A program made the translations under genes and the position numbers. From the NCBI GenBank assembly GCA_014529385.2, contig CM043949.1:143857242-143921241 (forward strand): a stretch of 64,000 nucleotides of DNA. The letters are read 5' to 3'. Positions within the stretch are counted from its first letter, which is position 1; each line of letters starts with the position of its first letter. Positions 1-11,651 of the stretch are shown here, one piece after another. The stretch is from Adiantum capillus-veneris. Its lineage: Eukaryota > Streptophyta > Polypodiopsida > Polypodiales > Pteridaceae. The notes under the pieces were generated by a model. The model searched no databases, had not been told where the DNA came from, and worked only from the letters and a program-made list of their open reading frames with translations.

Positions 1-784
1 GACTGAACTGAAACTCAAAAAGCGCCCTACGCAATCGGGTCTCACATTGGGTGCTAAGAAGACACAATCAAAGGTCGAATTTTGTCCAGCTATACAAATT
101 TCTGGAAAGTGCTACTGAAGCTTCCCATGCAATTCTATCTACATACAATGCCAACAAAGTAGGGGCCGACTGGTTAATGCATTTGGATTGTCATGAGTGT
201 TTCTTGCAACAACCTACAATCAGCTCTACGCAGCCCATTCTCTTAGGATATTTTGTTCTTTTGGCTTAATAGTGGTTTTCAAAGGTTCCTTTTCCAGTAT
301 GCTCAAGGAGATGGGAGTGGCTGCAACTTTGTTGCAGAGATGCCCGACCTTCTAGTCTTGTTGGTCATGAAACAGTGCTACAATCGTGAAGCTCAAGCTT
401 TCATTATGTGTTTAGTGATAGTCTTTTCATCTTTAGTTCATGTCGCAATTTAGTTTTTGTTAAATGACCATTATCATCACACCAAGCTCCTTCGGGAAGG
501 GATGTATGTCGCAAAAATATCGCCCCCAAGCCTCAGTCCTTCCTCATCTTGTCCATTTCATTGGGATAGCGACCTAATGTTTGCACAAGCGAGATGTATG
601 AGTTCCATGCCTTGACGATTTCGGCATGATGATGAGTCTAGTCCCCAAGTTCAGTCCCTAATCCTTGAGTCGTTGTATGATCACTCCCCCCAGATGAGGC
701 GTCGGAGTTGATGTCTCTTGTGAAGTCCATTCTCAGCCCAACATTGTAAAAAGATGTCCATCTTTTTCTCCCTAAGGGGGGAGG
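1..784. other. unassigned intergenic sequence
   Basis: I see no gene, RNA or complete repeat here. Short frames exist on both strands but none shows a recognisable domain or biased composition. The right end, just before 785, is a purine-rich run (774-784, AAGGGGGGAGG) that could be the polypurine tract of a decayed retroelement. Confidence 0.4.
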
Positions 785-977
785 TGTGGTGTGTGGTCGT
801 GTGTCCAAACACCTAGTGTGGGAGGACACTTCTGTTGTTCTTGGCATGTAGCCTTTCCAATGCTCAATATAAGGAGCTGCCTCACTCGTTGAGGGCTAGC
901 TAGTTTGGTCTTACTCCCGTGTACACCACAGTATGTAATAATTTTTATGATCAAATGTCTACCGTTTTCGTTGTCCA
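785..977 (+). repeat. possible short (193-bp) LTR, solo or 3' remnant
   Basis: The segment begins TGTGGTGTGTGG directly after a polypurine-like run at 774-784 and ends with TTGTCCA. It contains an AATATAAGG box near 868, in the place expected for an LTR promoter, and it is short like the LTRs of the copia and non-autonomous elements elsewhere in this window. No second copy and no target-site duplication were found, so this is only a structural suggestion. Confidence 0.3.
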
Positions 978-2005
<1,028 letters not shown>

Positions 2006-2011
2006 GTGGTA

Positions 2012-2296
2012 ATGGAGGACTTGCCCTCCCCTGAAACTTTGGCAGGTATAGAGACCATAATGGAGCAGCATGACTCTAGCAAGAAAGCTAAGCTGACAAA
2101 TGAAGAGGGCGAATCTCATGGGATTCAAGTAGACGTCCACATGCAGGATTTGAACAGTGACAGTGGGGGCACAGAAATGGTTCAAAACACTTCATTATTG
2201 AGTTGTCAACCTTCAAATATGGTAGGAAAATTGCATCTTGGCATTGTGATGAATGGCCCTTTCATGTGCGTGTCAGAATTGTGCAGTTTGTTTTGA
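2012..2296 (+). CDS. possible first exon of an unrecognised gene
   Basis: Straight after the GA tract an ATG at 2012 opens a frame with ordinary acidic, low-complexity-free sequence: it starts MEDLPSPETLAGIETIMEQH and continues through a basic SKKAK patch and an acidic NEEGE patch. It stops at 2296. A GT-containing donor-like site (ATGGTAGG, near 2219) falls in the frame, and an acceptor-like TTGTCAG near 2351 is followed by another short open stretch, so a spliced gene is conceivable. The same frame runs backwards into ER dipeptides from the microsatellite, so 2012 is the only sensible start. No family is recognised. It may equally be chance. Confidence 0.25.
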   Translation: MEDLPSPETLAGIETIMEQHDSSKKAKLTNEEGESHGIQVDVHMQDLNSDSGGTEMVQNTSLLSCQPSNMVGKLHLGIVMNGPFMCVSELCSLF

Positions 2297-3313
2297 TTCT
2301 GTATTTGCTGTATTTCTTGCCACTTTTGGACTATCTTGATTCTACATTGTCAGAATTCAAATCCCTATCCATTAAATTTCTGTGAGGATACTCTAGCAGA
2401 GCATGGATTTCTTGGGAGCACTTGTCTCCTTCTATGCACCTGGGAGGTCTTCGGGTGATGAACCTAAATAACCACATGCAGGCGAGAAGGGAAACCTTAA
2501 TTAAGAATATGGTAAAGTCACACACCTGCTGGTCTAAGTTCCTGAAGTGTTCACTAAGCAAAATTTTCTTGTATCACGTGCACTCACCAAAATTGATTTT
2601 AATTACCCCTTATGCCCCTCTTGTACACATGAATCTATAAATTTACAAGAAATTAAAATGTCTTCCATTGAACCCACTTGCTATGTCACATATACTTTAG
2701 TGAAGTCCCCGGTGTCTAAGTTTTTGTGGTGCATGATTGAAAAATCAATTCTGTATTTTCATGGCACATGGGACATAAATATGGGACAAATTATTCATTG
2801 TTGCACTGATTAAACTTTGTGAAATGGTAGGGAGTGCAGTGGTCAATCATGGGAATCTGTATGTAATGACCTCATGTGGACTAGCCGTTTTAGGAACACA
2901 AGCAACTCTCTCTACATTGAATCCTGTTTTTGGAGTTTTTTTTCCAAAGAATGTCCAGCATTATTACTATGAAAGAAGTCCTTGACCCAATCAAATTTTA
3001 GACTCTAACGGCGAGGTTGTGTCTTTTCACGATGCTAGATACATATACAAATTGGGAGATGCGTTTATAATACAATGGGCACTACTCAGCCCTTGTGTGT
3101 TTAATGTGTCAATTCCTTGCAATGTGGATTCTTCTCAGAGATTCGGTGACTAGAAGATGCCTATTCACTAAGTGCAATGGTAGAATTTTCCTACCAAAAG
3201 CTTTTACGATATGCTTCAACCTTCCAGTGACATACATGTTAAATGTAATATGTGGGGTCTCTCCAAGAGTCTACAATGGTGGATACAACGCCTTCAACAG
3301 GTTTGGGAATATA
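2297..3313. other. unassigned sequence left of the gypsy element
   Basis: AT-rich with no supportable gene. A weak possible second exon (about 2352-2440) is mentioned with the preceding feature. The last five bases, 3309-3313 (ATATA), are the left target-site duplication of the retrotransposon that follows. Confidence 0.4.
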
Positions 3314-4192
3314 TGTCAAAGGAACAGAATAATCGAGATAGATAGCAAAGACAGAGAAAGAGATCTTTGTATTGATAGCGTTTGATACAACAAGGAGCAA
3401 TAAAATATATGGGCGCACTCCGTTGTACGGAACTCGAACTCCCGACCACCACGAGCTTCAATTCACTCGCACTCGCACTCGCACTCGCAAAAGAGAGATC
3501 ATTGAATGATCCCCAAAACGCACCACCCGTCTTTCTTTTCACGTTTTTCCTCCAAAAGCATGCAACCCCCCAAAAATAGCCGCTTTTCTATTTTTGGCGT
3601 TCGGTCGACTCGACTTGCGCGCCAAGTATACCTGCAAGAATAAGGTAAAAACGTGATCACGAAGCGATCTGTAAAGGTTAGATTTTTGAAACTTTTTATT
3701 TTCACCTGTCTTCAACTGAGCATAACTCCCAAACAGAGCCAAAACAGCCCAAGTCCATCTCACACAATCTTGTTGCCCTCGCTGCGCTCTTCGACGACTA
3801 TGTGATGGAAAATTTCCATAGCCTGCTCTGATTTGCTGAAAATCAACCTGTAAAACAGCATTTTCTACAAAAACGATGTAAGAACAACAAATCCCACTTT
3901 TTTCTTAATCTTTGGCCCTCAACGAGCATCAAAACATCAAAATTTCTAAAGACTCAGCGAACCAAAGTTGTTCCTTATAACACAGGATTCAATCGCTTCA
4001 TACATCACTTTTCTAGAATCCCACGTTAACACCTTCAAAAATGCCCCAGAAAGTGCCTTCCGGATCAAAAAATTTTATTGGACGAAAACAATCCACACAT
4101 CCTTCTACACAGTGGACTAACTTTAAAAGACCAAAACTTCCTAGAAAAACAAAATTTATTGCTAAAACACCTCAAAATCAAGTCCTGTTACA
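3314..4192 (-). repeat. 3' LTR of gypsy-1
   Basis: Matches 8946-9861 along its length. Left edge TGTCAAAGG (one change from the TGTCACAGG of the partner), right edge ...CCTGTTACA. It carries a (GCACTC)n hexamer array at about 3463-3490 and a CTCCG/CGGAG hairpin near 3418. Confidence 0.93.
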
Positions 4193-4203
4193 ATCTCCCC
4201 TTA
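4193..4203 (-). other. polypurine tract of gypsy-1
   Basis: On the minus strand reads TAAGGGGAGAT immediately before the TGTAACAGG start of the 3' LTR, the expected plus-strand DNA primer position. Confidence 0.8.
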
Positions 4204-4208
4204 TGTCC

Positions 4209-4988
4209 TCAGAGTTGGAATGAGGGAAATTCGCTTTGCAAAACACTAAGATCAACCCATGATGCATCCTCTACTGGATAGTTGTGCCACTTAACCAAAA
4301 CTTCCACAATGTCTCTATTTCTCAAATGTTTGACACGCCTATCTAGCACTAAGTCTGGTTCTACTGTCAATGTTCCGTCATCTTTCAACTTAGAGTTGTC
4401 CTGTAAAACATGATGCATGTTAGGAACATACTTTTTCAATAAACTCACATGAAATACAGGATGCACTTTGACATGAGAAGGCAATTCCAATTTGTAAGCT
4501 AATGAACCAATGCGCTTCAAAATTTTAAATGGCCCAGCAAATCGCGGAGACAATCTCTTATCCTTTCCAAGAATCAAATGAGACTTCTCGGGAATAACCT
4601 TAAAGAAAACCATGTCACCAGTTTCATACTCCACAACCCGATGTTTCTTGTCATAATACAATTTACATCTCTTTTGAGCTTCTCTAATATTCCCCCTGAT
4701 TTTGGCCAACTCGTTATCCATTTTCTCAAGCTTCTCACGTGACAGTTCTACCTTATTCCTGGAGTTAAGAAAATTAATAGGTGTGGGACAGTTATAGCCA
4801 TACATTGCCTCAAACGGAGTCATCCCAATAGATGAATGATATGAACTGTTGTATGCAAATTCAACCAAAGGCAAATATTCATTCCAATTACGTTGATTTT
4901 CATTGACATACATTGGTAACATATCTTCTAAAATACGACTCACTCTCTCTATTTCTACATCTGTTTGAGGATGAAAGGCAGTAGACAT
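4209..4988 (-). CDS. gypsy-1 pol, C-terminal integrase and chromodomain-like tail
   Basis: A 259-residue open frame holding the end of the integrase core and the C-terminal domain. Residues 1-25 include the AFHPQTD block and the catalytic glutamate in IERVSRILED. The middle has the GPFKILKRIGSLAYKLELP block typical of Ty3 integrase C-terminal domains. The last about 55 residues (from EPDLVLDRRV to LVKWHNYPVEDASWVDL) look like a chromodomain, which in chromoviruses steers integration to marked chromatin. It is separated from the upstream pol frame by a one-base deletion and an in-frame TAG in about 4989-5015, so it is not made as part of an intact polyprotein. Family assignment is secure; activity is not expected. 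Confidence 0.88.
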   Translation of the reverse strand: MSTAFHPQTDVEIERVSRILEDMLPMYVNENQRNWNEYLPLVEFAYNSSYHSSIGMTPFEAMYGYNCPTPINFLNSRNKVELSREKLEKMDNELAKIRGNIREAQKRCKLYYDKKHRVVEYETGDMVFFKVIPEKSHLILGKDKRLSPRFAGPFKILKRIGSLAYKLELPSHVKVHPVFHVSLLKKYVPNMHHVLQDNSKLKDDGTLTVEPDLVLDRRVKHLRNRDIVEVLVKWHNYPVEDASWVDLSVLQSEFPSFQL

Positions 4989-5002
4989 TCGTAACTAGGT
5001 TC

Positions 5003-6976
5003 CTATAGAGTCAAAAGTCGCTCTCCAAAATGTGAAGTAAACTTAGAATCTCTGTCAGACACTATTCTCTTGGGCATGCCATGCAAACAAAATATCTCTT
5101 TCACAAACAAGCGTGCAATGGTCAAAGCCGTATCAGTTATTTTTACAGGAAAGAAGTGAGCCTGTTTTGTGAGTCTATCTACCACCACAAAGATCGAATC
5201 ATACCCTCCACGAGTAGTAGGAAGTCTAATGATAAAGTCCATGGATATAGACTCCCACTTCTGTAAAGGAATGTCTAAGGGTTGAAGGTCACCAGTCATC
5301 CTCTTATGTTCAATTTTAACTTGTTGACATTGAAAGCATTCACACACATAATTCTTAACATCCAATTCCATACGCGGCCAAAAGAATGAACTTTTAATCT
5401 TTTCATATGTCTTATTCAATCCAGGATGACCAGAAAAAGGTGAGTTATGACACTCATGCAGAATTTGACTCTTAAAAGCGGAATTTGCAGGAATACACAA
5501 GCAGTCATAATAATACAGATTTTCCTTATACAAGTGATAGCTGTTCTCATACATCTCACCAATATTCTCACGCAAGAATTTCAAAATAGGCATGTAAAAA
5601 GAATCATTTTCAACTTCGGCATGTATCTCATCAATCAAATTGGATCGCACAACAGTCAAAAAATTACACATGGGCCTACGACTCAATGCATCTGCAACTT
5701 TATTTTCTTTTCCACACAAATACTTCAAATCAAAATCATACTCAGCCAACAATTCGATCCATCTCCTTTGTCTGTTGTTTAACAATGGCTGAGTGAAAAT
5801 ATACTTCAAACTTTGATGATCAGTACGCAATTCGAATTTGACACCAAGAAAAAGATGACGCCAATGTTTCAATGTATGAACAACAACAAATAATTCTAGA
5901 TCATGTGTTTCATAGTTCAATTCATGTCGTCTTAATTTCCTAGACTCATATGCAACCACTCTTCCTTCTTGTGTCAAAACACAACCTAGTTTTTCACCAG
6001 TAGCATCACATGACACAACAAATGGTTTTCCCATCTCAGGAACTTTCAAAACACAATTTTCCGCTATTTTAGCCTTCAAGGTCTCATAGGTAGAAGTCGA
6101 CACAAAACCCTTGTCTTTCTTGGTCAATTCGGTCAAAGGACTTGCTATCTTAGAGAAATCTTTAATGTGTGCTCTCTCATATTGTGCTAGACCCATAAAG
6201 CTTCTCACATTTCTTAATGACTTTGGTGTTGGCCACTCCACAATAGTCTTAACTTTATCAAGATCAATGTGAATTCCCTCTTTAGAAATCACTCTTCCCA
6301 AATACACAATCTGATCCTTTGCAAAAGAGCACTTACTTGCTTTGGCATACAACTTATGTTCACGCAAAACCTCAAATGTTTTCTTTAAGTGCAATGCATG
6401 ATCTTCTTCATTCTTAGAATACACAAAAATATCATCCAAGAATACCAGAATGAAGTCATCAAGATACGGGTGAAAAATATTATTCATTAAGCACATGAAA
6501 TTTGCTGGTGCATTAGTCAAACCAAAAGCAAGAACTGTAAATTCATAATGCCCATAACGTGTACGAAAAGCAGTCTTTGGAATGTCCTCAGCCTTGATGC
6601 GGATTTGATGGTAGCCAGAATGAAGGTCGGCCTTTGAAAATATTGTGGCACCACTCAAATGACTAAGCAATTCATCTATGTGAGGAAGAGGATATTTTTT
6701 CTTAATGGTCTGTTTGTTTAACCCCCTGTAGTCAATGCATAACCTATATGTACCATCCTTTTTCTTTTGGAATAACACAGGACTACCCCAAGGAGATACA
6801 CTAGGTTTAATGAAACCCTTTTTCAAAAGACCATCAAGTTGTATCTTGAGCTCTTTAAGCTCATCAATATTGAACATGTATGGAGCCCTTGAATAAGGTG
6901 TTGCTCCTGGATATAGATCTATGGCGTGGTCTACCGCTCTAGGCGGAGGCATACCAGGAAGATCGTCCGGGAACAC
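5003..6976 (-). CDS. gypsy-1 pol: reverse transcriptase, RNase H and integrase N-half
   Basis: A 657-residue uninterrupted frame. Reverse transcriptase occupies roughly residues 1-270: the [16 protein letters not shown] block, the first catalytic aspartate in [11 protein letters not shown], and the double aspartate in [10 protein letters not shown]. RNase H follows, with [20 protein letters not shown] and KVADALSRR. The integrase zinc region is [18 protein letters not shown]...CFQCQQVK, then core aspartates in SMDFIIRLP and VSDRDSKF. The segment joining RT to RNase H ([16 protein letters not shown]) is shortened or altered relative to relatives. The frame ends early (GERLLTL) where the integrase core is broken by a frameshift. 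Copying and integration enzyme of the element; catalytic residues of RT look intact. Confidence 0.92.
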   Translation of the reverse strand: MFPDDLPGMPPPRAVDHAIDLYPGATPYSRAPYMFNIDELKELKIQLDGLLKKGFIKPSVSPWGSPVLFQKKKDGTYRLCIDYRGLNKQTIKKKYPLPHIDELLSHLSGATIFSKADLHSGYHQIRIKAEDIPKTAFRTRYGHYEFTVLAFGLTNAPANFMCLMNNIFHPYLDDFILVFLDDIFVYSKNEEDHALHLKKTFEVLREHKLYAKASKCSFAKDQIVYLGRVISKEGIHIDLDKVKTIVEWPTPKSLRNVRSFMGLAQYERAHIKDFSKIASPLTELTKKDKGFVSTSTYETLKAKIAENCVLKVPEMGKPFVVSCDATGEKLGCVLTQEGRVVAYESRKLRRHELNYETHDLELFVVVHTLKHWRHLFLGVKFELRTDHQSLKYIFTQPLLNNRQRRWIELLAEYDFDLKYLCGKENKVADALSRRPMCNFLTVVRSNLIDEIHAEVENDSFYMPILKFLRENIGEMYENSYHLYKENLYYYDCLCIPANSAFKSQILHECHNSPFSGHPGLNKTYEKIKSSFFWPRMELDVKNYVCECFQCQQVKIEHKRMTGDLQPLDIPLQKWESISMDFIIRLPTTRGGYDSIFVVVDRLTKQAHFFPVKITDTALTIARLFVKEIFCLHGMPKRIVSDRDSKFTSHFGERLLTL

Positions 6977-7011
6977 ATCCTTAAATTCATGTAAGAGATC
7001 CTCTACAAATT

Positions 7012-7615
7012 CTAGATTTGCCTCTTTCTGTTTATTCCTAGAATCCTGTTAGCAAACACAAGAAACGTCTCACACCCTTGTCTCATCCCCCTCAAAAGTT
7101 TCATGGCAGATATTAGAAGTGATTTTGTATTTCTCTCCTTAGCTTTAATCGCATGACCATCTCTGTTTTTAAAAACCAACTCACCCCTCTCACAATCAAT
7201 CAATGCATGATTCGCAGCAAACCAATCCATTCCCAAAATTACATCCCGTTCACCCATGCCAATAACATAAAATTATCCCGAATGTTTCTCTTTGTTCAGC
7301 AAAAAAAGGTAAGTTTTGAATATGACCCTGCATATAATGTTTCTTCCCATTGGCCAATTCTACAGCTCTCCTAATGTGGGAATCGGGATTCAATTTCAAA
7401 GTCTGCGTAAGCTTGTTAGACATAAAACAATGCGTACTACCCAAATCAATGAGAAAATTCACAATTTCAGTTCCTATCTTATCCCGAATTCTTATAACGG
7501 ATTCCCTTAAATGATGAACAGACGTTGTCATACATTTCATAGGAATTTCAGAGCACTTACCTTCCTCGCTCGCTTCCTCAATCGTGGTGTCCATCGCATT
7601 CATATTGGCTTCCAT
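7012..7615 (-). pseudogene. gypsy-1 aspartic protease
   Basis: Retropepsin-like protease in two overlapping frames (7615-7250 and 7257-7012). The active-site loop reads FLIDLGSTHCFMS. The family normally has D-S/T-G, so the serine or threonine is replaced by leucine, which should abolish catalysis. The second frame carries the downstream VILGMDWFAANHALIDCE block, the usual C-terminal landmark of plant Ty3 proteases. A frameshift in about 7250-7257 separates the two, and the second frame stops at 7012 before the RT frame starts. Confidence 0.85.
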
Positions 7616-7639
7616 TCGTGCAAGAACCGCCTGATCGAT

Positions 7640-8925
7640 CTCCTTATTTGGGCATTCGAACGTCTTGTGACCTTGCTCACCGCAACGGAAACATAACCCA
7701 AATTTCCTTGCTCGTTCTAGTAAAGCAAGATCATTTTGCCACCGTAGCGGTTGTCGTCTTCTTTGATTCTGATTTGCATCATTCTGACCGAAATTTTGAT
7801 TACGGTTGTTTACAGAATTCTAATTTGTACTCTGATTTCAGTTGAAATTCTGATTCTGATTTGAAAAATTATTGGGTGGTCTTCTCTAATTATTTGTACA
7901 ATTCCTTCGGGGAACCTCAATGTTTGTCTGATGAAAAGGCCTATTCTGTGTTCTATGCCCAGTAGATATAATTCTGCTTGGAGTAGGGTTGCGGCTCTCA
8001 TACTTCACCTTCTTCTCATAATTTTCGGCCTTTGCAATAGCATCCAGAAAATCGGTAGCCCCTGCACCCTTTACTTGATAATACAGATCTTTACGCAATC
8101 CTTCGATAAATTTGTTTGTCAATGCCTCTCCTTCTACTTCAGGTGCATACTTGTGAAGTTGCAAAAACTTCTCCTTATACTCATGTACAGTAAGACTTGG
8201 CTCGTCCTTAGGTTGCTGCTGAAACCTGTGAAACTCCATCTTTTTATCCATTTCATAGTGTGGAGAACAGTAACTTTTATATGCTTGCGTTTTAAACTCC
8301 TCCCAAGTGATTGGAGTAACCTTTGTTCGCTGTTTAAGGTATGCTTTCCACCAAAGCTTTGCGGTTTGTCGAAGATGAACAACTGCAACCTTTGCTTTTG
8401 CTTCTTCAGAGAACTTCTTTAATGCAAAATAATCTTCTAGCTCTTCAATCCATGCTTCGAGATCTTCACCAGTTTTCTCGATGCCATTAAACTCGTTAAT
8501 CTTTGCCTTCTTGAAGACTTACTACAAAGCTGCCCTTTCAGAATCTTCATCTGCATCTTCTTCATCACGTCTCCTTCTTCGTCCTCTCCTTTCATTAGGT
8601 TCCGCTTCGCCGTCATCCCGCTTTCTTTCGTGTGGACGGCCTCGACGTCCATCACCATCGTTCCCACCGTCACCATCTCCATCATCACCACCATCACCAC
8701 CGCCACGTGCTCCAGCGCCGACACGTTGATTATTGTGTCCTGGGGGAATAGCATGGTTTCCGTCTTCTTGTTCGCCGTTAAGTTCCACATAGATATCAGG
8801 GTCTCGTGCTGCCTTGCCCCGCAGAGCCTCAGCCGATTTGAAATTTCCAAATCTTCTCGTAGTCGTCGAATCGGGTCTTCTTGCTCCTTGATCTTCTTCT
8901 CGTATCCGTCCATGTCCAGAATCAA
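7640..8925 (-). pseudogene. gypsy-1 gag with zinc knuckle
   Basis: Capsid protein region. An acidic, Arg/Gly/Asp-rich N-terminal part (8522-8925, in two frames) is followed by two adjacent in-frame stops at 8519-8524. Next comes the classical capsid block (AKLWWKAYLKQRTKVTPITW and CSPHYEMDKKMEFHRFQQ) running to about 7886, and a CCHC zinc knuckle at 7652-7693 (CFRCGEQGHKTFEC, spacing C-X2-C-X4-H-X4-C). The polypeptide is broken by at least one frameshift near the N-terminus and by the double stop, so no full gag can be made. Confidence 0.85.
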
Positions 8926-8931
8926 CCGCTT

Positions 8932-8943
8932 GCTCTGATACCA
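8932..8943 (-). other. primer-binding site of gypsy-1
   Basis: Minus strand TGGTATCAGAGC, complementary to the 3' end of initiator tRNA-Met, two bases inside the 5' LTR (8946). It fixes the element's orientation and LTR boundary. Confidence 0.9.
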
Positions 8944-8945
8944 AT

Positions 8946-9861
8946 TGTCACAGGAACAGAATAATCAAGATAGACAGCGAAGACAAAGAAAGAGATCTTT
9001 GTATTGATAGTGTTTGATACAACAGAGGAGCAATAAAAGATATGGGCGCACTCCGTTGTACGGAGCTCGAACCTCCCGACCACCCCCGAGCTTCAGTTCG
9101 CTTGCATGCAACGGCTCACTCGCACTCTCACTCGCACTCGCACTCGCACTTGCAGAAGAGAGATCATTGAATGATCCCCAAAACGCACCACCCGTCTTTC
9201 TTTTCTCGTTTTTCCTCCAAAAGCATGCGACCCCCCCAAAATAGCCACTTTTCTATTTTTGGCGTTCGGTCAACTCGACTTTCGCGCCAAGTATACCTGC
9301 AAGAATAAGGTAAAAACGTGATCGCGAAGCTATCCGTAAAGGTTAGATTTTTGAAACTTTTTTTTTTCAACTGTCTTCAACTGAGCATAACTCCCAAACA
9401 GAGCCAAAACAACCCAAGTCCGTCTCACACAATCTTGTTGCCCTCGCTGCGCTCTTCGACGACTATGTGATAGAAAATTTCCATAGCCTGCTCTGATTTG
9501 CTGAAAATCAACCTGCAAAACAACATTTTCTACAAAAACGATGCAAAAACAACAAATCCCACTTTTTTCTTAATCTTTGGCACTCAATGAGCATCAAAAG
9601 AGCAAAATTTCTAAAGACTCAGCTAGAGAACTAAAGTTGTTCCTTATAACACAGGCTTCAATCGCTTTATACATCACTTTTCCAAAATCCCACGTTAACA
9701 CCTTCAAAAATGTCCCAGAAAGTGCCTTTCGGATCAAAAAAATTTATTGGACGAAAAAAATCCATACATCCTTCTACACAGTGGACTAACTTTAAACGAC
9801 CAAAACTTCCTAGAAAAACAAAATTTATTGCTAAAACACCTCAAAATCAAGTCCTGTTACA
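8946..9861 (-). repeat. 5' LTR of gypsy-1
   Basis: 916 bp, TGTCACAGG to CCTGTTACA on the plus strand. Longer than its partner because of small insertions, including an expanded GCACTC hexamer array (about 9117-9152). Followed by the right ATATA target duplication, 9862-9866. Confidence 0.93.
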
Positions 9862-9866
9862 ATATA

Positions 9867-10518
9867 ACTAGTGTGCATACAGGCATAAACTCTTCCTCTC
9901 GATAGTTCTTACAAGAGCCCAATAGGGGAGATATTTCTTAGAAAAAATGTTATGAATAGTTTATATACTGACTATAAGAGGTTGGAAACTATAATACATG
10001 GTTTCATGAATTGTACGTATGTCAGATCATGGTGGAGGACTGTAAATGATATGTGTATCTCGGTGGATTCACTCTAAATACAAAATGGGACGCTGCCTGC
10101 TACGAGCGGACAACTTTGATAAAACCCCTATATAAGACTCATATTAGGGAATATGACCCCGCTTCTACGTTTATACGATAATCAATGAAGAAAAATCATA
10201 CCCCTATTTTACATATAAAATTTAGGTCTAACATGATCTAACTGAGTAAAACTAGTCAAAGAGTCTGTAGCATACTAACTGGAAACTTACTAAGGAACCA
10301 CTTCTATTGATAACTAAATGTACCCTCAATGTATCTTAGTTTGACTTTCAAACTATGTGCCCAATCAGCCTCCACTCTGGCTGCGCTTCTAATTCTGACC
10401 CATCTAGATTACTCAAAAAACATTGTTATAAAGTTGTGTTACTTATGTAAATTTGCATCTATACAAACTCTTTATAGCTATCATCCCTCAACAAATAAAC
10501 TATAATCATAAAACAAGC
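9867..10518. other. unassigned AT-rich sequence
   Basis: No gene, RNA or repeat that I can support. Confidence 0.4.
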
Positions 10519-11463
10519 AATTGATACAAGGCATTGTTAGTTCTCGCATGTATCTTTGTAGCTATCGACTCACAAGTTCAAGGGAAGATTTTGAAAACAA
10601 AAAACTTCCTCTCACTCTCCCCCTTTTTTTAAGCTTGGGAGATAAATTATTGGGAGCTGCCCCTAACTTATACGCTTATGTAACTTGTAAAAAAATCCTC
10701 TTTCTCCTGCACTTACATAGTGTGGTAATTTTTCCATGGTGTATCCCCTGGGATGTGTATGTTGCAATGGAAAGTTAAGGTCTCCAGCTTTCAGTTGATT
10801 TTTTACTTTAAGTAAAGTTGGAGATATTGGCCTTCAGATTTGTACGTTGCGCCTTCGAGTGTGTATGCTGGTATGGGAGCACAACATGCTACAGCATTCT
10901 AATGGTCATACGTTGCCTTGGATATATCAAAAAACTAGGATGATAGAAGACTACTCGGCATTGCCACCTCACATTCAGAAGTTGATACAAGGCAGTGTTA
11001 GTTCTCGCATGTATCTTTGTAGCTATTGACTCACAAGTTCAAGAGAAGATTTTGAAACACAAAAACTTCCTCTCATTTTTTCCTTTTCTCACTCCCCCCT
11101 TTTATTTTTAATCTTGGGAGATAAATTATTGGAGGCATGTCCCTAACTTATACGCTTATGTAACTTGTTAAAAAACCCTCTCTCTTCTGCACTTACATAG
11201 TGCGGTACTTCTTCCATGGTGTATCCCCCGAGATGTGTATGTTGCAATTGAAAGTTAAGGTCTCCAGCTTTGAGTTGATTTTTTACTTAAGTAAAGTTGG
11301 AGATATTGGCCTTCAGATTTGTACGTTGCGCCTTCGAGTGTGTATGCTGGTTATGGGAGCACAACATGCTACAACCTTCTAATGGTCATACCTTGCCTTG
11401 GATATATTAAAAAACTAGGATGATAGAAGACTACTCGGCATTGCCACCTGAGATTCAGAAGTT
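10519..11463 (+). repeat. tandem direct duplication, unit about 465 bp
   Basis: Two head-to-tail copies, starting at TTGATACAAGGCATTGTTAG (about 10519) and TTGATACAAGGCAGTGTTAG (about 10982). Both run through a CTTGGGAGATAAATTATT block to a CATTCAGAAGTTGAT (first) or GATTCAGAAGTTGAT (second) end. The copies differ by scattered substitutions and short indels, so the duplication is not recent. No coding potential is recognised in the unit. Confidence 0.88.
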
Positions 11464-11523
11464 GATGTTGGAGTCCATCCAGAAAATGTAAATTTGTATA
11501 AGATAATATAGATACAAAGAGTT

Positions 11524-11527
<4 letters not shown>

Positions 11528-11558
<31 letters not shown>
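11528..11558. repeat. (GA)n microsatellite
   Basis: About 30 bases of GA dinucleotides. Confidence 0.9.
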
Positions 11559-11560
<2 letters not shown>

Positions 11561-11651
11561 TCTTAAACCTCAAAATTCATGCCCGTGTTTAAAATCCTTT
11601 CATGCCATGCCAAGGAGGTAGATTAGACCCCAAAACGCGACCGGCAGCTAA

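Larger units (their letters stand above)
3314..9861 (-). mobile_element. complete, decayed Ty3/gypsy chromovirus-type LTR retrotransposon (gypsy-1)
   Basis: A 6.5-kb element on the minus strand with every structural landmark. Two LTRs (3314-4192 and 8946-9861) have TGTAACAGG/TGT(C)ACA-type ends. A primer-binding site complementary to initiator tRNA-Met (TGGTATCAGAGC) lies beside the 5' LTR, a polypurine tract lies beside the 3' LTR, and a perfect 5-bp target duplication ATATA sits at 3309-3313 and 9862-9866. Gene order on the minus strand is gag, protease, reverse transcriptase, RNase H, integrase, then a chromodomain-like tail, which is the Ty3/gypsy order and points to the chromovirus branch. 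Several stops and frameshifts, and a changed protease active site, indicate that it is not autonomous. The two LTRs differ by substitutions and by small indels, including a hexamer array of different length. Confidence 0.93.
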
